From: Paracoccus aminophilus JCM 7686
Lineage (GTDB): Bacteria > Pseudomonadota > Alphaproteobacteria > Rhodobacterales > Rhodobacteraceae
DNA: 64,000 nt
Assembly (NCBI RefSeq): GCF_000444995.1
Contig: NC_022041.1
Location: 2,082,001 to 2,146,000, forward strand
Direction of reading: 5' to 3'
Of this stretch, positions 28,278 through 38,036 are shown piece by piece. Position numbers and translations under genes: made by a program. The notes below the pieces were generated by a model. The model was not told where the DNA came from and made no database searches. It saw only the letters and a program-made list of their open reading frames with translations. The stretch's first letter is position 1, and every line of letters begins with the position of its first letter.

Positions 28278-29468
28278 ATGGTGGATGAAAGCGTCGATAT
28301 CCTGATCTCGGGCGGCGGCATTGCCGGTCTGACGGCGGCGGCGGCCTTTGGCGCGGCGGGTCATTCGGTGCTTTGCATCGACCCCGCGCCCCCGGTAACG
28401 GAAGAGAGCGCGGCGGGATCAGATTTGCGCTCGACGGCCTTTTTGCAGCCCTCGATCCGCGTCCTTGAGGGCGCGGGGCTGTGGGAGCGGCTTGCCCCCC
28501 ATGCGACGCCCCTGCAGATCATGCGCATCGTCGATGCGGGCGGCGCGCGCGCCGAAGCGCGGCTCGTGCGCGAGTTCGACGCGGCCGAAATTTCCGACAA
28601 GCCCTTCGGCTGGAACCTCCAGAACTGGCTTTTGAAGCGCGAGATCGCGGCACGGATCGAGACCTTGCAGAATGTCCGCTTCCAACCCGGTGTCGGCACG
28701 GCGGGGCTGGTTGTGCGCGAGGATGCGGCGATCGTCAGCCTGACCAATGGCCAGCGCCTGCGCGCGAAACTGGTCGTCGGCGCGGATGGCCGCAATTCGC
28801 CGGTGCGCGAGGCCTTGGGGATCGGGGTGCGCACCATCCGCTATGGCCAGAAAGCCCTGGCGTTCGCCGTGACCCATGACCGCCCGCATGAGAATATCTC
28901 GACCGAGGTGCATCGCTCGGGCGGGCCCTTCACGCTGGTTCCCCTGCCCGACCGCGAGGGCAAGCATTCCTCGGCGGTGGTCTGGCTGGAACGCGGCCCG
29001 GAAATCCAGCGCCTCGCCGCTTTGCCGCGCGAGGATTTCGCGGTCGAGATGAACCGCCGCTCGGCCGGCGTTCTGGGGCTTTTGACGCAGGCGACACGGG
29101 TGACCGTCTGGCCGATCATCAGCCAGATCGCCGATGCTTATACCGGCCCCCGCACCGCGCTGATTGCCGAGGCCGCCCATGTCGTGCCCCCAATCGGTGC
29201 GCAGGGGCTGAACATGAGCCTTGCCGATCTGACCGCGCTGGTCGAGCTCTCGCGCGACGATCCGGGCTCGCGCGAAAGCCTTGACGCCTATGCACAACGA
29301 CGCCGCCCCGAGGCTTTGGCGCGGCTGATGGGAATTGACGCGCTGAACCGCGTCAGCATGGCCACACCCCGCCCGCTGCGTGACCTGCGCGCGGCGGTGC
29401 TGGGCTCGCTTTACGCCAGCGGTCCGGTGCGGCGTCTGATGATGAAGGCGGGGCTTGGCGCGCAGTAA
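28278..29468 (+). CDS. UbiH/UbiF/UbiL-family FAD-dependent hydroxylase
   Basis: A 396-residue class A flavoprotein monooxygenase of the type used in ubiquinone ring hydroxylation. The dinucleotide fold is ILISGGGIAGLTAAAAFGAAGH. The DG motif is LVVGADGRNSPVREALGI. The second FAD motif appears as ALIAEAAHVVPPIGAQGLNMSLADL, in which the usual Asp of GDAAH is Glu. The ring position hydroxylated cannot be assigned; alphaproteobacteria often combine functions in UbiL. AAGG eight bases upstream of the ATG supports the start. Confidence 0.85.
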   Translation: MVDESVDILISGGGIAGLTAAAAFGAAGHSVLCIDPAPPVTEESAAGSDLRSTAFLQPSIRVLEGAGLWERLAPHATPLQIMRIVDAGGARAEARLVREFDAAEISDKPFGWNLQNWLLKREIAARIETLQNVRFQPGVGTAGLVVREDAAIVSLTNGQRLRAKLVVGADGRNSPVREALGIGVRTIRYGQKALAFAVTHDRPHENISTEVHRSGGPFTLVPLPDREGKHSSAVVWLERGPEIQRLAALPREDFAVEMNRRSAGVLGLLTQATRVTVWPIISQIADAYTGPRTALIAEAAHVVPPIGAQGLNMSLADLTALVELSRDDPGSRESLDAYAQRRRPEALARLMGIDALNRVSMATPRPLRDLRAAVLGSLYASGPVRRLMMKAGLGAQ

Positions 29469-29522
29469 CCGCGCCCAGCACACCATCTTGCGAGACGCTC
29501 CCCAAGCTGCCATGAACCTCTG

Positions 29523-30887
29523 ATGGCAAAATCAGTTACAGCTTTCACCTGCACCGCCTGTGGTGCCACCCATCGCAAATGGTCGGGCCGTTGCGAGGCC
29601 TGCGGCGAGTGGAACACGATCATCGAAGAGGCGCCCTTGAGCCAAGGCCCCGGGCGGGGGCTGGGCGCGGTGCGCGGCAAGCCGGTCCCGCTTTCAGGCC
29701 TCTCGACCCTTGAAGCGCCGCCGCCGCGCGCCTGTTCGGGCATGACGGAATTCGACCGAGTGCTCGGCGGCGGTGTTGTGCCGGGCTCGGCCATTCTGGT
29801 CGGCGGCGATCCCGGGATCGGGAAATCGACGCTTCTGCTGCAAGCCACTGCCGCCCTCGCCCGCAATGGTCAGAATGCGATCTATCTGTCGGGCGAAGAG
29901 GCGAGCGCGCAGGTGCGTCTGCGCGCGCAGCGCCTTGGCCTCTCGGATGCGCCGGTGCGGCTGGGCGCGGAAACCGCGCTTCGCAATATCCTGACGACAC
30001 TCGACGCGGAAAAGCCCGATGTCGCGGTGATCGATTCAATCCAGACGCTGTGGTCGGACACGGTCGAGGCAGCGCCGGGTTCGGTCTCTCAGGTTCGCTC
30101 GGCGGCGCATGAACTGGTGACCTTCGCCAAACGCTCGGGCACGGCGATCATTCTGGTCGGCCATGTCACCAAGGAAGGCCAGATCGCGGGCCCGCGCGTC
30201 GTCGAACATATGGTCGATACCGTCATCTATTTCGAAGGCGAGCGCGGCCATCAGTTCCGCATCCTGCGCGCGGTCAAGAACCGCTTCGGCCCCGCCGACG
30301 AGATCGGCGTCTTCGAGATGACCGGCGGCGGTCTGGCCGAGGTCACAAACCCCTCGGCGCTGTTTTTGTCCGAGCGCGGCCAGCCCGTGCCCGGCAGCGC
30401 GGTTTTTGCCGGGATCGAGGGCACGCGCCCGGTCCTGACCGAAATTCAGGCGCTTGTTGCGCCATCGACACTGGCAAGTCCGCGCCGAACTGTGGTCGGG
30501 CTCGACTCGGGGCGGGTCTCGACCATCCTCGCCGTGCTTGAGGCGCGCTGCGCCATTCCCTTCGCCGGTCTTGACGTTTTTCTCAACGTGGCCGGGGGGA
30601 TGCGCGTGAACGAGCCTGCCGCCGATCTCGCCATCGCCGCCGCCCTTCTAAGCGCACGCGAAGACATCGCGCTGCCTCCCGAAGCCGTGATTTTCGGCGA
30701 AATTTCCCTCTCGGGGGCGCTTCGTCCGGTCGCTCAGGCCGAAAACAGGTTGAAAGAAGCCCAAAAACTTGGTTTTTCACGGGCGATCTTGCCCGAGGCG
30801 CAAAAAGTCGAGGGCATGGCGGGGATGCGGATCGACCGGATCTCCGATCTGACAGGTTTTGTGGGCGAGACCTTCGGCGCCGGCTGA
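29523..30887 (+). CDS. radA: RadA DNA repair ATPase
   Basis: A 454-residue RecA-like branch-migration helicase. The N-terminal zinc finger is CTACGATHRKWSGRCEACGEW, and Walker A is GGDPGIGKSTLLLQ. The RadA-specific KNRFGPADEIGVFEM motif is intact, and a C-terminal Lon-like (LonC) domain from about residue 290 carries the LDVFLNVAGGMRVNEPAADLAIAAAL stretch. It acts in recombination repair and, in naturally competent bacteria, in integrating taken-up DNA; comM is in the same window. cvpA follows 42 bases downstream. Confidence 0.96.
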   Translation: MAKSVTAFTCTACGATHRKWSGRCEACGEWNTIIEEAPLSQGPGRGLGAVRGKPVPLSGLSTLEAPPPRACSGMTEFDRVLGGGVVPGSAILVGGDPGIGKSTLLLQATAALARNGQNAIYLSGEEASAQVRLRAQRLGLSDAPVRLGAETALRNILTTLDAEKPDVAVIDSIQTLWSDTVEAAPGSVSQVRSAAHELVTFAKRSGTAIILVGHVTKEGQIAGPRVVEHMVDTVIYFEGERGHQFRILRAVKNRFGPADEIGVFEMTGGGLAEVTNPSALFLSERGQPVPGSAVFAGIEGTRPVLTEIQALVAPSTLASPRRTVVGLDSGRVSTILAVLEARCAIPFAGLDVFLNVAGGMRVNEPAADLAIAAALLSAREDIALPPEAVIFGEISLSGALRPVAQAENRLKEAQKLGFSRAILPEAQKVEGMAGMRIDRISDLTGFVGETFGAG

Positions 30888-30929
30888 AGCTCACCACCAA
30901 CGCAGGTCTATCCTGCAAAGGGCGGTAAT

Positions 30930-31571
30930 ATGGACGGATTCACGATTATCGACGGCGTCGTCGCTGCTGTCATCATCCTCTCGGCGATTCTGGCCTATGC
31001 CCGCGGCTTCGTGCGCGAATCGCTGGCCATTCTGGGATGGATCGCGGCGGCGGTGCTGGCCTTCATCTTTGCCCCGACCGTGCGCCCGATGGTCGCTCAG
31101 GTGCCGGGCCTGAACAAGTTTCTCGCCGATAGCTGCGAATTGGCCACGATTGCGGGCTTTGCCGTAGTCTTTGCCATTGCGCTGGTGATCTTCTCGGTGA
31201 TCACGCCGCTGTTTTCCTCGGTCGTCCAGCGCTCGGCGCTTGGCGGGGTCGATCAGGGCGTGGGCTTTCTCTTCGGCGTGGCGCGCGGCGTCCTTTTGGT
31301 CGCGGTGGCCTTCATCGTCTATGACCGCGTCGCCACCCCGGTCGCCATGGTCGACAGCTCGCGCTCGGCACAGGTCTTCCACCGCGTGACCAGCCAGATG
31401 GATCAGCAGATCCCGCAAGACGCGCCCGGCTGGATCGTGAACCGCTACGAGCAGATGGTGCGGACCTGCGGCACGACCGGCACCACCGTGACGCCCTCGA
31501 CCGCCACGCCCGCGTCGACGCAAACCCCGGCACAAACCCCGGCGGGCGAGACCGCTCCGGCGACCACCTGA
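30930..31571 (+). CDS. cvpA: CvpA family membrane protein
   Basis: A 213-residue inner-membrane protein with four hydrophobic segments in the first 145 residues. It shows the family start FTIIDGVVAAVIILSAILAYARGFVRESLAILGWIAAAVLAFIFAP. The C-terminal 40 residues are Thr/Pro/Ala-rich repeats (ATPAST, TPAQTPAGET), a probably disordered periplasmic or cytoplasmic tail. CvpA was named for colicin V production in E. coli, but it has a general envelope role. It precedes purF, as in E. coli, though here a strong terminator separates them. Confidence 0.9.
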   Translation: MDGFTIIDGVVAAVIILSAILAYARGFVRESLAILGWIAAAVLAFIFAPTVRPMVAQVPGLNKFLADSCELATIAGFAVVFAIALVIFSVITPLFSSVVQRSALGGVDQGVGFLFGVARGVLLVAVAFIVYDRVATPVAMVDSSRSAQVFHRVTSQMDQQIPQDAPGWIVNRYEQMVRTCGTTGTTVTPSTATPASTQTPAQTPAGETAPATT

Positions 31572-31601
31572 TCCTTCAAGACGATCAGGTGACAAATTAT
31601 T

Positions 31602-31634
31602 CGCCCCGCCTGCTCGGCGGGGCGTGACTTTTTC
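31602..31634 (+). terminator. Terminator between cvpA and purF
   Basis: A perfect nine-pair GC stem (CGCCCCGCC with GGCGGGGCG) and 5-nt loop are followed after four bases by a run of five T. It should end the radA-cvpA transcript and uncouple purF. Confidence 0.9.
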
Positions 31635-31693
31635 AGGGGGAGCGCCTAAATAGGCCGCAGCCCCAAGCCCCAAGTTACAGGACCCAGACGGTG

Positions 31694-33193
31694 ATGATGC
31701 AGCCATTCCTTGCCCATCCCTTTGATTCCGATCGCCTTCACGAGGAATGCGGAATCTTCGGTGTGATCGGGGTCGCCGATGCGGCCAATTTCGTGGCGCT
31801 TGGGCTTCATGCCTTGCAGCACCGCGGCCAGGAAGCGGGAGGGATCATCTCGCATGATCCGGGAACCGGCTTCAACTCTGCCCATCGCTTCGGCTATGTG
31901 CGCGACAATTTCACCAAGCAATCGACGATGGAGACCCTGCCGGGTCCCTTGGCCATCGGTCACGTCCGCTATTCGACCGCCGGCACCAAGGCCGCGCCGG
32001 CGATCCGCGACGTTCAGCCCTTCTTCGGCGAATTCGCCATGGGCGGCTGCGCGATTGCTCATAACGGCAATATCACCAATGCCGATGCGCTGCGCCGCGA
32101 GCTGATCGAGCGTGGCTCGATCTTCCAGTCCTCGTCGGATTCGGAATGCATCATCCATCTGATGGCGCGCTCGATCCAGCGCAATATCCCCGAACGGATG
32201 AAGGATGCTTTGCGCCGCATCGAAGGCGCCTTCTCGGTCATCGCCATGACCCGGACCAAGCTCATCGGCGTGCGCGATCCTCTGGGCGTGCGCCCGCTGG
32301 TCATGGGCCGTCTGTCGGACGGGGCCTATGTGCTGGCCTCGGAAACCTGTGCGCTTGACATCGTCGGCGCCGAGCTGGTGCGTGAGATCGAGCCCGGTGA
32401 AATGGTCGTCATTTCGAAGGGCGAGGTCGAAAGCTCGCGCCCCTTCGGTCCCTCGACCGGCCGCTTCTGCATCTTCGAACATGTCTATTTCTCGCGCCCG
32501 GATTCGATCATCGGCGGCCGTTCGGTCTATGAGACCCGCCGTCAGATCGGCGTCGAGCTCGCGCGCGAAGCCCCGGTCGAGGCCGATCTGGTTTGCCCGG
32601 TTCCCGACAGCGGCACGCCCGCGGCGATCGGCTATGCCCATGAAAGCGGCATCCCTTTCGGCATGGGCATCATCCGCAACCAATATGTCGGCCGGACCTT
32701 CATTGAGCCGACCGAGCAGATCCGCAATATGGGCGTGCGTCTGAAGCTCAACGTCAACCGCGCGCTGGTCAAGGGCAAGCGCGTCGTGCTGGTCGATGAC
32801 TCGGTGGTGCGTGGCACGACCTCGCGCAAGATCAAGGACATGATCCTTGATGCAGGCGCGAAGGAGGTCCATTTCCGGATCGCCTCCCCGCCGACAGCAT
32901 GGCCGTGCTTCTATGGCGTTGATACGCCCGAGCGCAGCAAGCTTCTGGCCGCGAATATGTCGACCGAGGAAATGCGCGACTGGATCGGCGTTGACAGCCT
33001 CTCCTTCGTGTCGCTGGACGGGCTTTACCGCGCGGCGGGCGAGGCTCAGGGCCGCAACAATTCGCGCCCGCAATATTGCGACGCCTGCTTCTCGGGCGAT
33101 TATCCGGTCGCGCCTTTCGACCAATTGCAGCGCGGCTTCCATATGAAACCGGGCTCGGAAACCGCATCGGCGACCGATCACGCGGCGGAATAG
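31694..33193 (+). CDS. purF: Amidophosphoribosyltransferase
   Basis: First enzyme of purine synthesis, 499 residues. A propeptide of about 18 residues precedes the catalytic cysteine of ECGIFGVIG, so it is the processed, B. subtilis-like type. The other Fe-S ligand cysteines of that type are visible at RFCIFEHVYF, PCFYGVDTPE and the C-terminal YCDACFSGDYP. The PRPP loop is VVLVDDSVVRGTTSRKI. Two adjacent ATG codons (31694, 31697) and a GTG just before could serve as start. It is separate from purMN at 44.5-46.1 kb. Confidence 0.96.
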   Translation: MMQPFLAHPFDSDRLHEECGIFGVIGVADAANFVALGLHALQHRGQEAGGIISHDPGTGFNSAHRFGYVRDNFTKQSTMETLPGPLAIGHVRYSTAGTKAAPAIRDVQPFFGEFAMGGCAIAHNGNITNADALRRELIERGSIFQSSSDSECIIHLMARSIQRNIPERMKDALRRIEGAFSVIAMTRTKLIGVRDPLGVRPLVMGRLSDGAYVLASETCALDIVGAELVREIEPGEMVVISKGEVESSRPFGPSTGRFCIFEHVYFSRPDSIIGGRSVYETRRQIGVELAREAPVEADLVCPVPDSGTPAAIGYAHESGIPFGMGIIRNQYVGRTFIEPTEQIRNMGVRLKLNVNRALVKGKRVVLVDDSVVRGTTSRKIKDMILDAGAKEVHFRIASPPTAWPCFYGVDTPERSKLLAANMSTEEMRDWIGVDSLSFVSLDGLYRAAGEAQGRNNSRPQYCDACFSGDYPVAPFDQLQRGFHMKPGSETASATDHAAE

Positions 33194-33221
33194 GCCCTTC
33201 GGAGCCACGCCTGCCAAAGCA

Positions 33222-33246
33222 AAAGGCCGCCCCATTGGGCGGCCTT
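33222..33246. terminator. Terminator between purF and the PhoR-like kinase
   Basis: AAAGGCCGCCC/GGGCGGCCTTT inverted repeat with a 3- to 4-nt loop, A/T flanked on both sides. It lies between converging genes and probably serves both. Confidence 0.85.
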
Positions 33247-33283
33247 TGTCGTTCGGGCTGCGCGTCAGTCCGGGCCGCGCCCT

Positions 33284-34336
33284 TCAGCTTTTGCCGATCT
33301 GATCGGGCAGGATCACGATGAAACGGCTGCCCTTGCCCTTCTCGCTTTCGATCTTCAGCCGCCCGCGATGGCGGTTCACGATATGTTTAACGATCGCGAG
33401 GCCCAGCCCGGTGCCGCCCTGTTCGCGCGAGCGATGGGTGTCGACACGGTAGAAGCGTTCGGTCAAGCGCGGCAGATGTTCAGGAGCGATGCCCTCGCCC
33501 TGATCGGCGACGGTGATCGCCCAAGCCGGGCCGCGCAGCACCGGCTCATGTTCGAGATAGGCAAAGCCGAGATGGACCGAGGCGTCCCTGCCCCCGTATT
33601 TCACCGCATTCTCGATGAGATTGTCGAAAACCTGCACGAGCTGATCGGCATCGCCCGCAACCGTCACTGGCTCGTCGGGCGGCGCAAGTTCGATCGTGAC
33701 GCCTGCCGCATCCGCCGTCGGGCGCAGCGCCGCGATGACATTGCGCAAGAGCCCGGTCAGCTCGACGCTTTGCACCGGGCGGCGACGCTCTTCGGCCTCG
33801 ACCCGGCTCAGCGACAAAAGATCGCCGACCAGCCGGTTCATCCGGCCCGCCTCGCGCTCCATGATGCCGAGAAAACGGTCGCGCGCATTGGCGTCGTTCT
33901 TGGCCGGGCCGCGCAGGGTCTCGATAAAGCCCATGAGCGCGGTCAGCGGCGTGCGCAGCTCATGGCTGACATTGGCGACGAAATCGCGACGCATCTGCTC
34001 GGCGCGCTCAAGGCTCGAGCGATCCTCGAAGGCCAGAGCCGCGCCGCGCCCGCCCGCCACCGAAAGGGGCGTCACCCGCACCTCAACGGTCAGATCGCGG
34101 CCCTGCACCGTGAAGGTCGCGGTCAGGGATTGCTGAGACACGCCCAGCAGGACCCGTTCGAGCGCCTCGTTGATGCCGGGATGGCGCAGGACGGTCACGA
34201 AGGGCCGCCCGACGATGGCCTCGCCGAACAGGGCGCGCGCTTCGGCATTGGCCAGGACCAGACGGCTCTGGCGGTCGACGACCAGCATGGCCGCCGGAAC
34301 CGCCTCGATCAGCATATCGCCATCCGGTCCGCTCAT
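33284..34336 (-). CDS. PhoR-like histidine kinase without membrane segments
   Basis: A 350-residue sensor kinase with no hydrophobic helix, hence cytoplasmic. It has a PAS domain (about 8-110; [24 protein letters not shown]) and a HisKA domain with H-box [22 protein letters not shown] (about residue 124). The HATPase domain follows with N box [13 protein letters not shown]1 DQGEGI and G2 [12 protein letters not shown]. The layout and H-box are those of PhoR, the phosphate sensor. No response regulator or pst/phoU gene is in the window, so the partner is encoded elsewhere. The start overlaps the carbonic anhydrase stop (ATGA). Confidence 0.85.
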   Translation of the reverse strand: MSGPDGDMLIEAVPAAMLVVDRQSRLVLANAEARALFGEAIVGRPFVTVLRHPGINEALERVLLGVSQQSLTATFTVQGRDLTVEVRVTPLSVAGGRGAALAFEDRSSLERAEQMRRDFVANVSHELRTPLTALMGFIETLRGPAKNDANARDRFLGIMEREAGRMNRLVGDLLSLSRVEAEERRRPVQSVELTGLLRNVIAALRPTADAAGVTIELAPPDEPVTVAGDADQLVQVFDNLIENAVKYGGRDASVHLGFAYLEHEPVLRGPAWAITVADQGEGIAPEHLPRLTERFYRVDTHRSREQGGTGLGLAIVKHIVNRHRGRLKIESEKGKGSRFIVILPDQIGKS

Positions 34337-34854
34337 GCGACGGGCTTTGCCCCGGCGCGGAAGCGCGCGGCATTGGCGCGGTATTTCTCGGCCGATTTGA
34401 TCAGCTTGGCACGGGCCTCGCCGTCAAGCTCGCGCACCACCTTGCCCGGAGCGCCCATGACGAGCGCGCCCGGCGAGATCTCCTTGCCCTCGGCGACCAG
34501 CGCGCCCGCGCCGATCAGCGCCCCCGCCCCGATCTTCGCGCCGTTGAGGATGATCGCGCCCATGCCGATCAGCGCGCCGTCGCCAATCGTGCAGCCATGC
34601 AGGATGGCGCGGTGGCCGACGGTGACATTCTCGCCCACGGTCAGCGGATAGCCCGGGTCGGTGTGGAGCACGCAAAGTTCCTGCACATTCGAGCTTTTGC
34701 CGATGCGGATCTCTTCATTGTCGCCGCGCAGAACCGCGCCATACCAGATATTCGCCCCCTCCTCGAGCACGACCTTGCCGATCACCTGCGCATCGGGCGC
34801 AACCCAGGCCTCTGCCGCGATTTCGGGCGCAATGCCCTCGAGTTCCCAGATCAT
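34333..34854 (-). CDS. Gamma-class carbonic anhydrase-like protein
   Basis: A 173-residue left-handed beta-helix (hexapeptide repeat) protein. The three zinc-ligand histidines are in LCVLHTDPG and [10 protein letters not shown], with the conserved Arg/Asp in [12 protein letters not shown]. This matches the YrdA/CaiE-type gamma carbonic anhydrases, many of which show little activity in vitro. It is translationally coupled to gmk upstream and the PhoR-like kinase downstream by four-base overlaps on both sides. Confidence 0.9.
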   Translation of the reverse strand: MIWELEGIAPEIAAEAWVAPDAQVIGKVVLEEGANIWYGAVLRGDNEEIRIGKSSNVQELCVLHTDPGYPLTVGENVTVGHRAILHGCTIGDGALIGMGAIILNGAKIGAGALIGAGALVAEGKEISPGALVMGAPGKVVRELDGEARAKLIKSAEKYRANAARFRAGAKPVA

Positions 34855-35486
34855 CTGCCAATCTCCTCATCCATCAATCCGCGCACGAACCGGCCGAGCC
34901 CGGTCTGGCGTTCCCGGCGCAGTCTTTCAGCCGTGAGGATGGTCTTCAACTGCTCAGTGCTCTGGTCGAGATCTTCATTGACCAGCACATAGTCATATTC
35001 CGCCCAGTGGCTGATCTCGTTCAGGCTTTTCTGCATCCGCCCGCGAATGACCTCGGCAGAATCCTGCCCGCGCGAGACCAGACGGCGCTCGAGCTCGACG
35101 AGGCTCGGCGGCAGGATGAAGATCGAGATCACCTGAGCGCCAAGCGCCGAGGCGCGGATCTGCTGGCCCCCCTGCCAATCGACATCGAACAAGGTGTCGC
35201 GGCCCTCGCGCATCGCGGCCTCGATCGGGGTCTTGGGCGAGCCATAGTAATTGCCGAAGACCTCGGCATGTTCCAGCATCTCGCCCTGATCGACCATCGT
35301 GCGGAACTCTTCGATCGAGCGGAAATAATAATGCTCGCCATCGACCTCGCCCGGACGCGGGCTGCGCGTCGTCGCCGAGACCGAAAAGCGCAGCGCCGGG
35401 TCCCATTCCATCAACCGCCGCGCCAGCGTCGATTTGCCCGCGCCCGAAGGTGAGGACAGGATGATGAGAAGTCCGCTGCGTTCCAT
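34851..35486 (-). CDS. gmk: Guanylate kinase
   Basis: A 211-residue P-loop kinase phosphorylating GMP. P-loop [15 protein letters not shown] lies at the N terminus, followed by [19 protein letters not shown] (GMP site), the [11 protein letters not shown] strand and the lid [15 protein letters not shown]. The open frame continues 62 codons upstream, but the ATG at 35486 has AGGGG six bases before it and gives the normal length. It heads a three-gene operon with the carbonic anhydrase-like and kinase genes. Confidence 0.96.
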   Translation of the reverse strand: MERSGLLIILSSPSGAGKSTLARRLMEWDPALRFSVSATTRSPRPGEVDGEHYYFRSIEEFRTMVDQGEMLEHAEVFGNYYGSPKTPIEAAMREGRDTLFDVDWQGGQQIRASALGAQVISIFILPPSLVELERRLVSRGQDSAEVIRGRMQKSLNEISHWAEYDYVLVNEDLDQSTEQLKTILTAERLRRERQTGLGRFVRGLMDEEIGR

Positions 35487-35628
35487 AAAAATCCCCTGTA
35501 TCTTCCGCCCCTCAATGCGCATCCCCCGCTCCGGGGTCAAGCCTTGCGCCACGCCAAAGGCGCGGTTTGGCCTGCTGCTTAACCAATCCTGAAACAAAGC
35601 AATCGCTTGGGGGATCGAAATCCGGTAT

Positions 35629-35655
35629 TGAACAGTTGTGACCTGTAGTTGTTCA
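35629..35655. promoter_or_regulatory. Inverted repeat upstream of PAS gene
   Basis: TGAACA and TGTTCA arms separated by 15 bases lie 18 bases before the PAS-protein start and in the divergent region with gmk. Further up, at 35579, a TTAACCA half-site is followed seven bases later by TGAA, one mismatch from a CtrA box. Operator function is a guess. Confidence 0.3.
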
Positions 35656-35672
35656 GGTTTTCGAGTTCTCAT

Positions 35673-36455
35673 ATGTCAAAAGATCAAGATGATGATCACA
35701 TCAGGCCGGTAACCATGGCACAGGAAACGACGCCCGCGTCGGCTCCGACGATGGGCGAGGTCGTGCAGCTTATCGACTTCGATCCCATTCGGCCGGGCCA
35801 GATTATCATTGAGCTCAGGGCCTATTGGGAAAGCCTGCGCAAGGGTCGCGCCATTCCAGAGCGCTCGGATGTCGAGCCGCGCGGCATCCGCAATGCGCTG
35901 GATTACGCCTTCATTCTCGAAAGGATCGCGCCGGGCGCGGCGCGGTTCCGGCTGGCCGGAAAGCATCTGATCGACCTCATGGGCATGGAAGTGCGCGGGA
36001 TGCCGTTCTGCTCGCTGCTCGACCCAAGCTCGCGCGGGCGGCTGTCGGATGTGCTGGAAAGCGTGTTCAAGGCGCCGCAGGTTGCCGAGATCCGGCTGGA
36101 TTCGCCGGGTGGCTACGGCCGTCCGCCGCTGACCGCGCGGATGCTGATCCTGCCGCTGCGCTCGGATCTGGGCGATGTGACGCGCGCGCTTGGCTGCATT
36201 ATCTCCGAGGGCGAAATCGGCCGCACCCCGCGCCGTTTCGACATCGTCTCGGATGAGGTGGTGCCGGTCATTCCCGGCGCGCTGGCCCTTGACCCCTCGC
36301 CCTCGGCAGCCGGCTTCAATGAGCAGCCCTCGCCTTGGCGCGCTCCGCCTCTGGCCGCTCCCGCGCCCGTGCCGGTCGGGGCTGCACAAACCCCCGAGGC
36401 GCGGCGCGCACGGTTTCGCATCGTGCACGAAACCCCTGAACGTCCGAAGGATTAA
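35673..36455 (+). CDS. PAS_5-type PAS domain protein
   Basis: A 260-residue cytoplasmic protein with one PAS-like domain (about 45-180; [69 protein letters not shown]). This is the pattern of the PAS_5 family abundant in alphaproteobacteria. No output domain follows; the last 70 residues are Pro/Ala-rich and probably disordered. The ligand and target are unknown. The start may instead be the ATG at 35715 (MAQETT), which has AGG nine bases upstream. Confidence 0.75.
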   Translation: MSKDQDDDHIRPVTMAQETTPASAPTMGEVVQLIDFDPIRPGQIIIELRAYWESLRKGRAIPERSDVEPRGIRNALDYAFILERIAPGAARFRLAGKHLIDLMGMEVRGMPFCSLLDPSSRGRLSDVLESVFKAPQVAEIRLDSPGGYGRPPLTARMLILPLRSDLGDVTRALGCIISEGEIGRTPRRFDIVSDEVVPVIPGALALDPSPSAAGFNEQPSPWRAPPLAAPAPVPVGAAQTPEARRARFRIVHETPERPKD

Positions 36456-36460
36456 GTCAA

Positions 36461-36498
36461 TAAAAAACGCCGCAACCCAGAAGGTTACGGCGTTTTAT
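36461..36498. terminator. Bidirectional terminator between PAS gene and DAHP synthase
   Basis: AAAACGCCG-C-AACC pairs with GGTT-A-CGGCGTTTT around a 5-nt loop. A run of A to the left and T-rich sequence to the right let it act on both converging genes. Confidence 0.85.
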
Positions 36499-36514
36499 TT
36501 AAGTTATTTCGAGC

Positions 36515-37921
36515 TCAGCTCGCTTTGGCTTGGCGGGCTTCTTCCAGACGACGGCCGCGCAGTTCCTCGGCGACGAGGAAGGCAAGCTCCAGCGACTGGC
36601 TGGCGTTCAGGCGCGGATCGCAAGCGGTGTGGTAACGCGAGGAGAGATCCTCATCGGTCACCGCACGCACGCCACCGGTGCATTCGGTCACATCCTGGCC
36701 GGTCATCTCGAAATGGACGCCGCCCGGGATCGTGCCCTCAGCCTGATGGACCGAGAAGAATTCGCGCACTTCACGCAGCACGGAATCGAACGGACGGGTC
36801 TTGTAGCCCGAGGCCGATTTGATCGTGTTGCCATGCATCGGGTCGCAAGACCAGACGACCTGCGCGCCCTCTTCCTGCACCGTCTTGATCAGACGCGGCA
36901 GGTGGTCGCCAACCGTGCCCGCGCCAAAGCGCGCGATCAGGGTCAGGCGGCCGGGCTCGTTGGCCGGGTTCAGTTTCGCCATCAGCACTTTCAGATCCTC
37001 GGCCGTGGTCGAGGGACCGCATTTCAGGCCGATCGGGTTCTGCACGCCACGGCAGAATTCGACATGCGCACCGTCGGGCTGACGGGTGCGATCGCCGATC
37101 CAGATCATATGGCCCGAGCCCGCAACCGGCAGGCCGGTGGTCGAGTCGATGCGCGCCAGCGCCTCTTCATATTCCAGAAGCAGCGCCTCGTGGCTGGTGT
37201 AGAACTCGACCTGTGCGAGTTCATGAGCGGTTTCTCCGGTGACGCCCGCCGCTGCCATGAACGCCATAGCGTCGGAAATGCGGTCGGCGATGTCGCGGTA
37301 CCGCGCCGCATCGGTCGCATCGGTGAAGTCCGAGATCCAGCTTTGCACGCGATGGATATCGGCATAGCCGCCGGTCGAAAACGCGCGCAGCAAGTTCAGC
37401 GAGGCCGAGGCCTGCGTGTAAGCCGCCAGCATGCGCTGGGGATCGGGCACGCGGGCTGCGGCGGTGAAGTCGAAGCCGTTGATGATGTCGCCGCGGTAGC
37501 TCGGCAGCTCGACGCCACCGATCACTTCGGTCCCCGCCGAGCGCGGTTTCGCGAATTGGCCCGCCATCCGGCCGACCTTCACCACAGGAAGCTGCGCGCC
37601 CCAGGTCAGCACGACCGCCATCTGCAGCATCACCTTGAAGGTGTCGCGGATGTTGTCGGCCGAGAATTCGCTGAAGCTTTCGGCGCAATCGCCCCCTTGC
37701 AGAAGGAAGGCGCGCCCTTGCGCCACGTCAGCCAGATGTGCGCGAAGGCGACGCGCCTCGCCCGCAAAAACCAGGGGAGGATATTTCGCAAGCTGTGCCT
37801 CGACGGCCTCGAGCGCTTGCGCGTCGGGATAATCGGGCATCTGCACGCGCGGCCGGTAACGCCAGCCACGCTTGTCCCATGCCGAAGTTGCGGTCGTGGA
37901 ACTGCGATTGATCTCTGCCAT
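36515..37921 (-). CDS. Class II DAHP synthase
   Basis: A 468-residue 3-deoxy-7-phosphoheptulonate synthase of the plant-like type II class (AroA-II), first step of the shikimate pathway. Characteristic stretches are the [13 protein letters not shown] [88 protein letters not shown] and [14 protein letters not shown], with the metal-binding Cys, His, Glu and Asp residues. The frame is open 42 codons upstream, but AAGGA seven bases before the ATG at 37921 sets the start. It is a single gene, divergent from the GlxA-type regulator. Confidence 0.94.
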   Translation of the reverse strand: MAEINRSSTTATSAWDKRGWRYRPRVQMPDYPDAQALEAVEAQLAKYPPLVFAGEARRLRAHLADVAQGRAFLLQGGDCAESFSEFSADNIRDTFKVMLQMAVVLTWGAQLPVVKVGRMAGQFAKPRSAGTEVIGGVELPSYRGDIINGFDFTAAARVPDPQRMLAAYTQASASLNLLRAFSTGGYADIHRVQSWISDFTDATDAARYRDIADRISDAMAFMAAAGVTGETAHELAQVEFYTSHEALLLEYEEALARIDSTTGLPVAGSGHMIWIGDRTRQPDGAHVEFCRGVQNPIGLKCGPSTTAEDLKVLMAKLNPANEPGRLTLIARFGAGTVGDHLPRLIKTVQEEGAQVVWSCDPMHGNTIKSASGYKTRPFDSVLREVREFFSVHQAEGTIPGGVHFEMTGQDVTECTGGVRAVTDEDLSSRYHTACDPRLNASQSLELAFLVAEELRGRRLEEARQAKAS

Positions 37922-38036
37922 GGTCTCGTCCTTCATGTTCAGGCCTGTACATATAGAGGCAGCTGCGGCAAAGGGAAAGCCTTGCGCGGACCTCGATTGC
38001 CTGTTCATCTCGCGCAAAGAGAAACGCGCGATAGCC

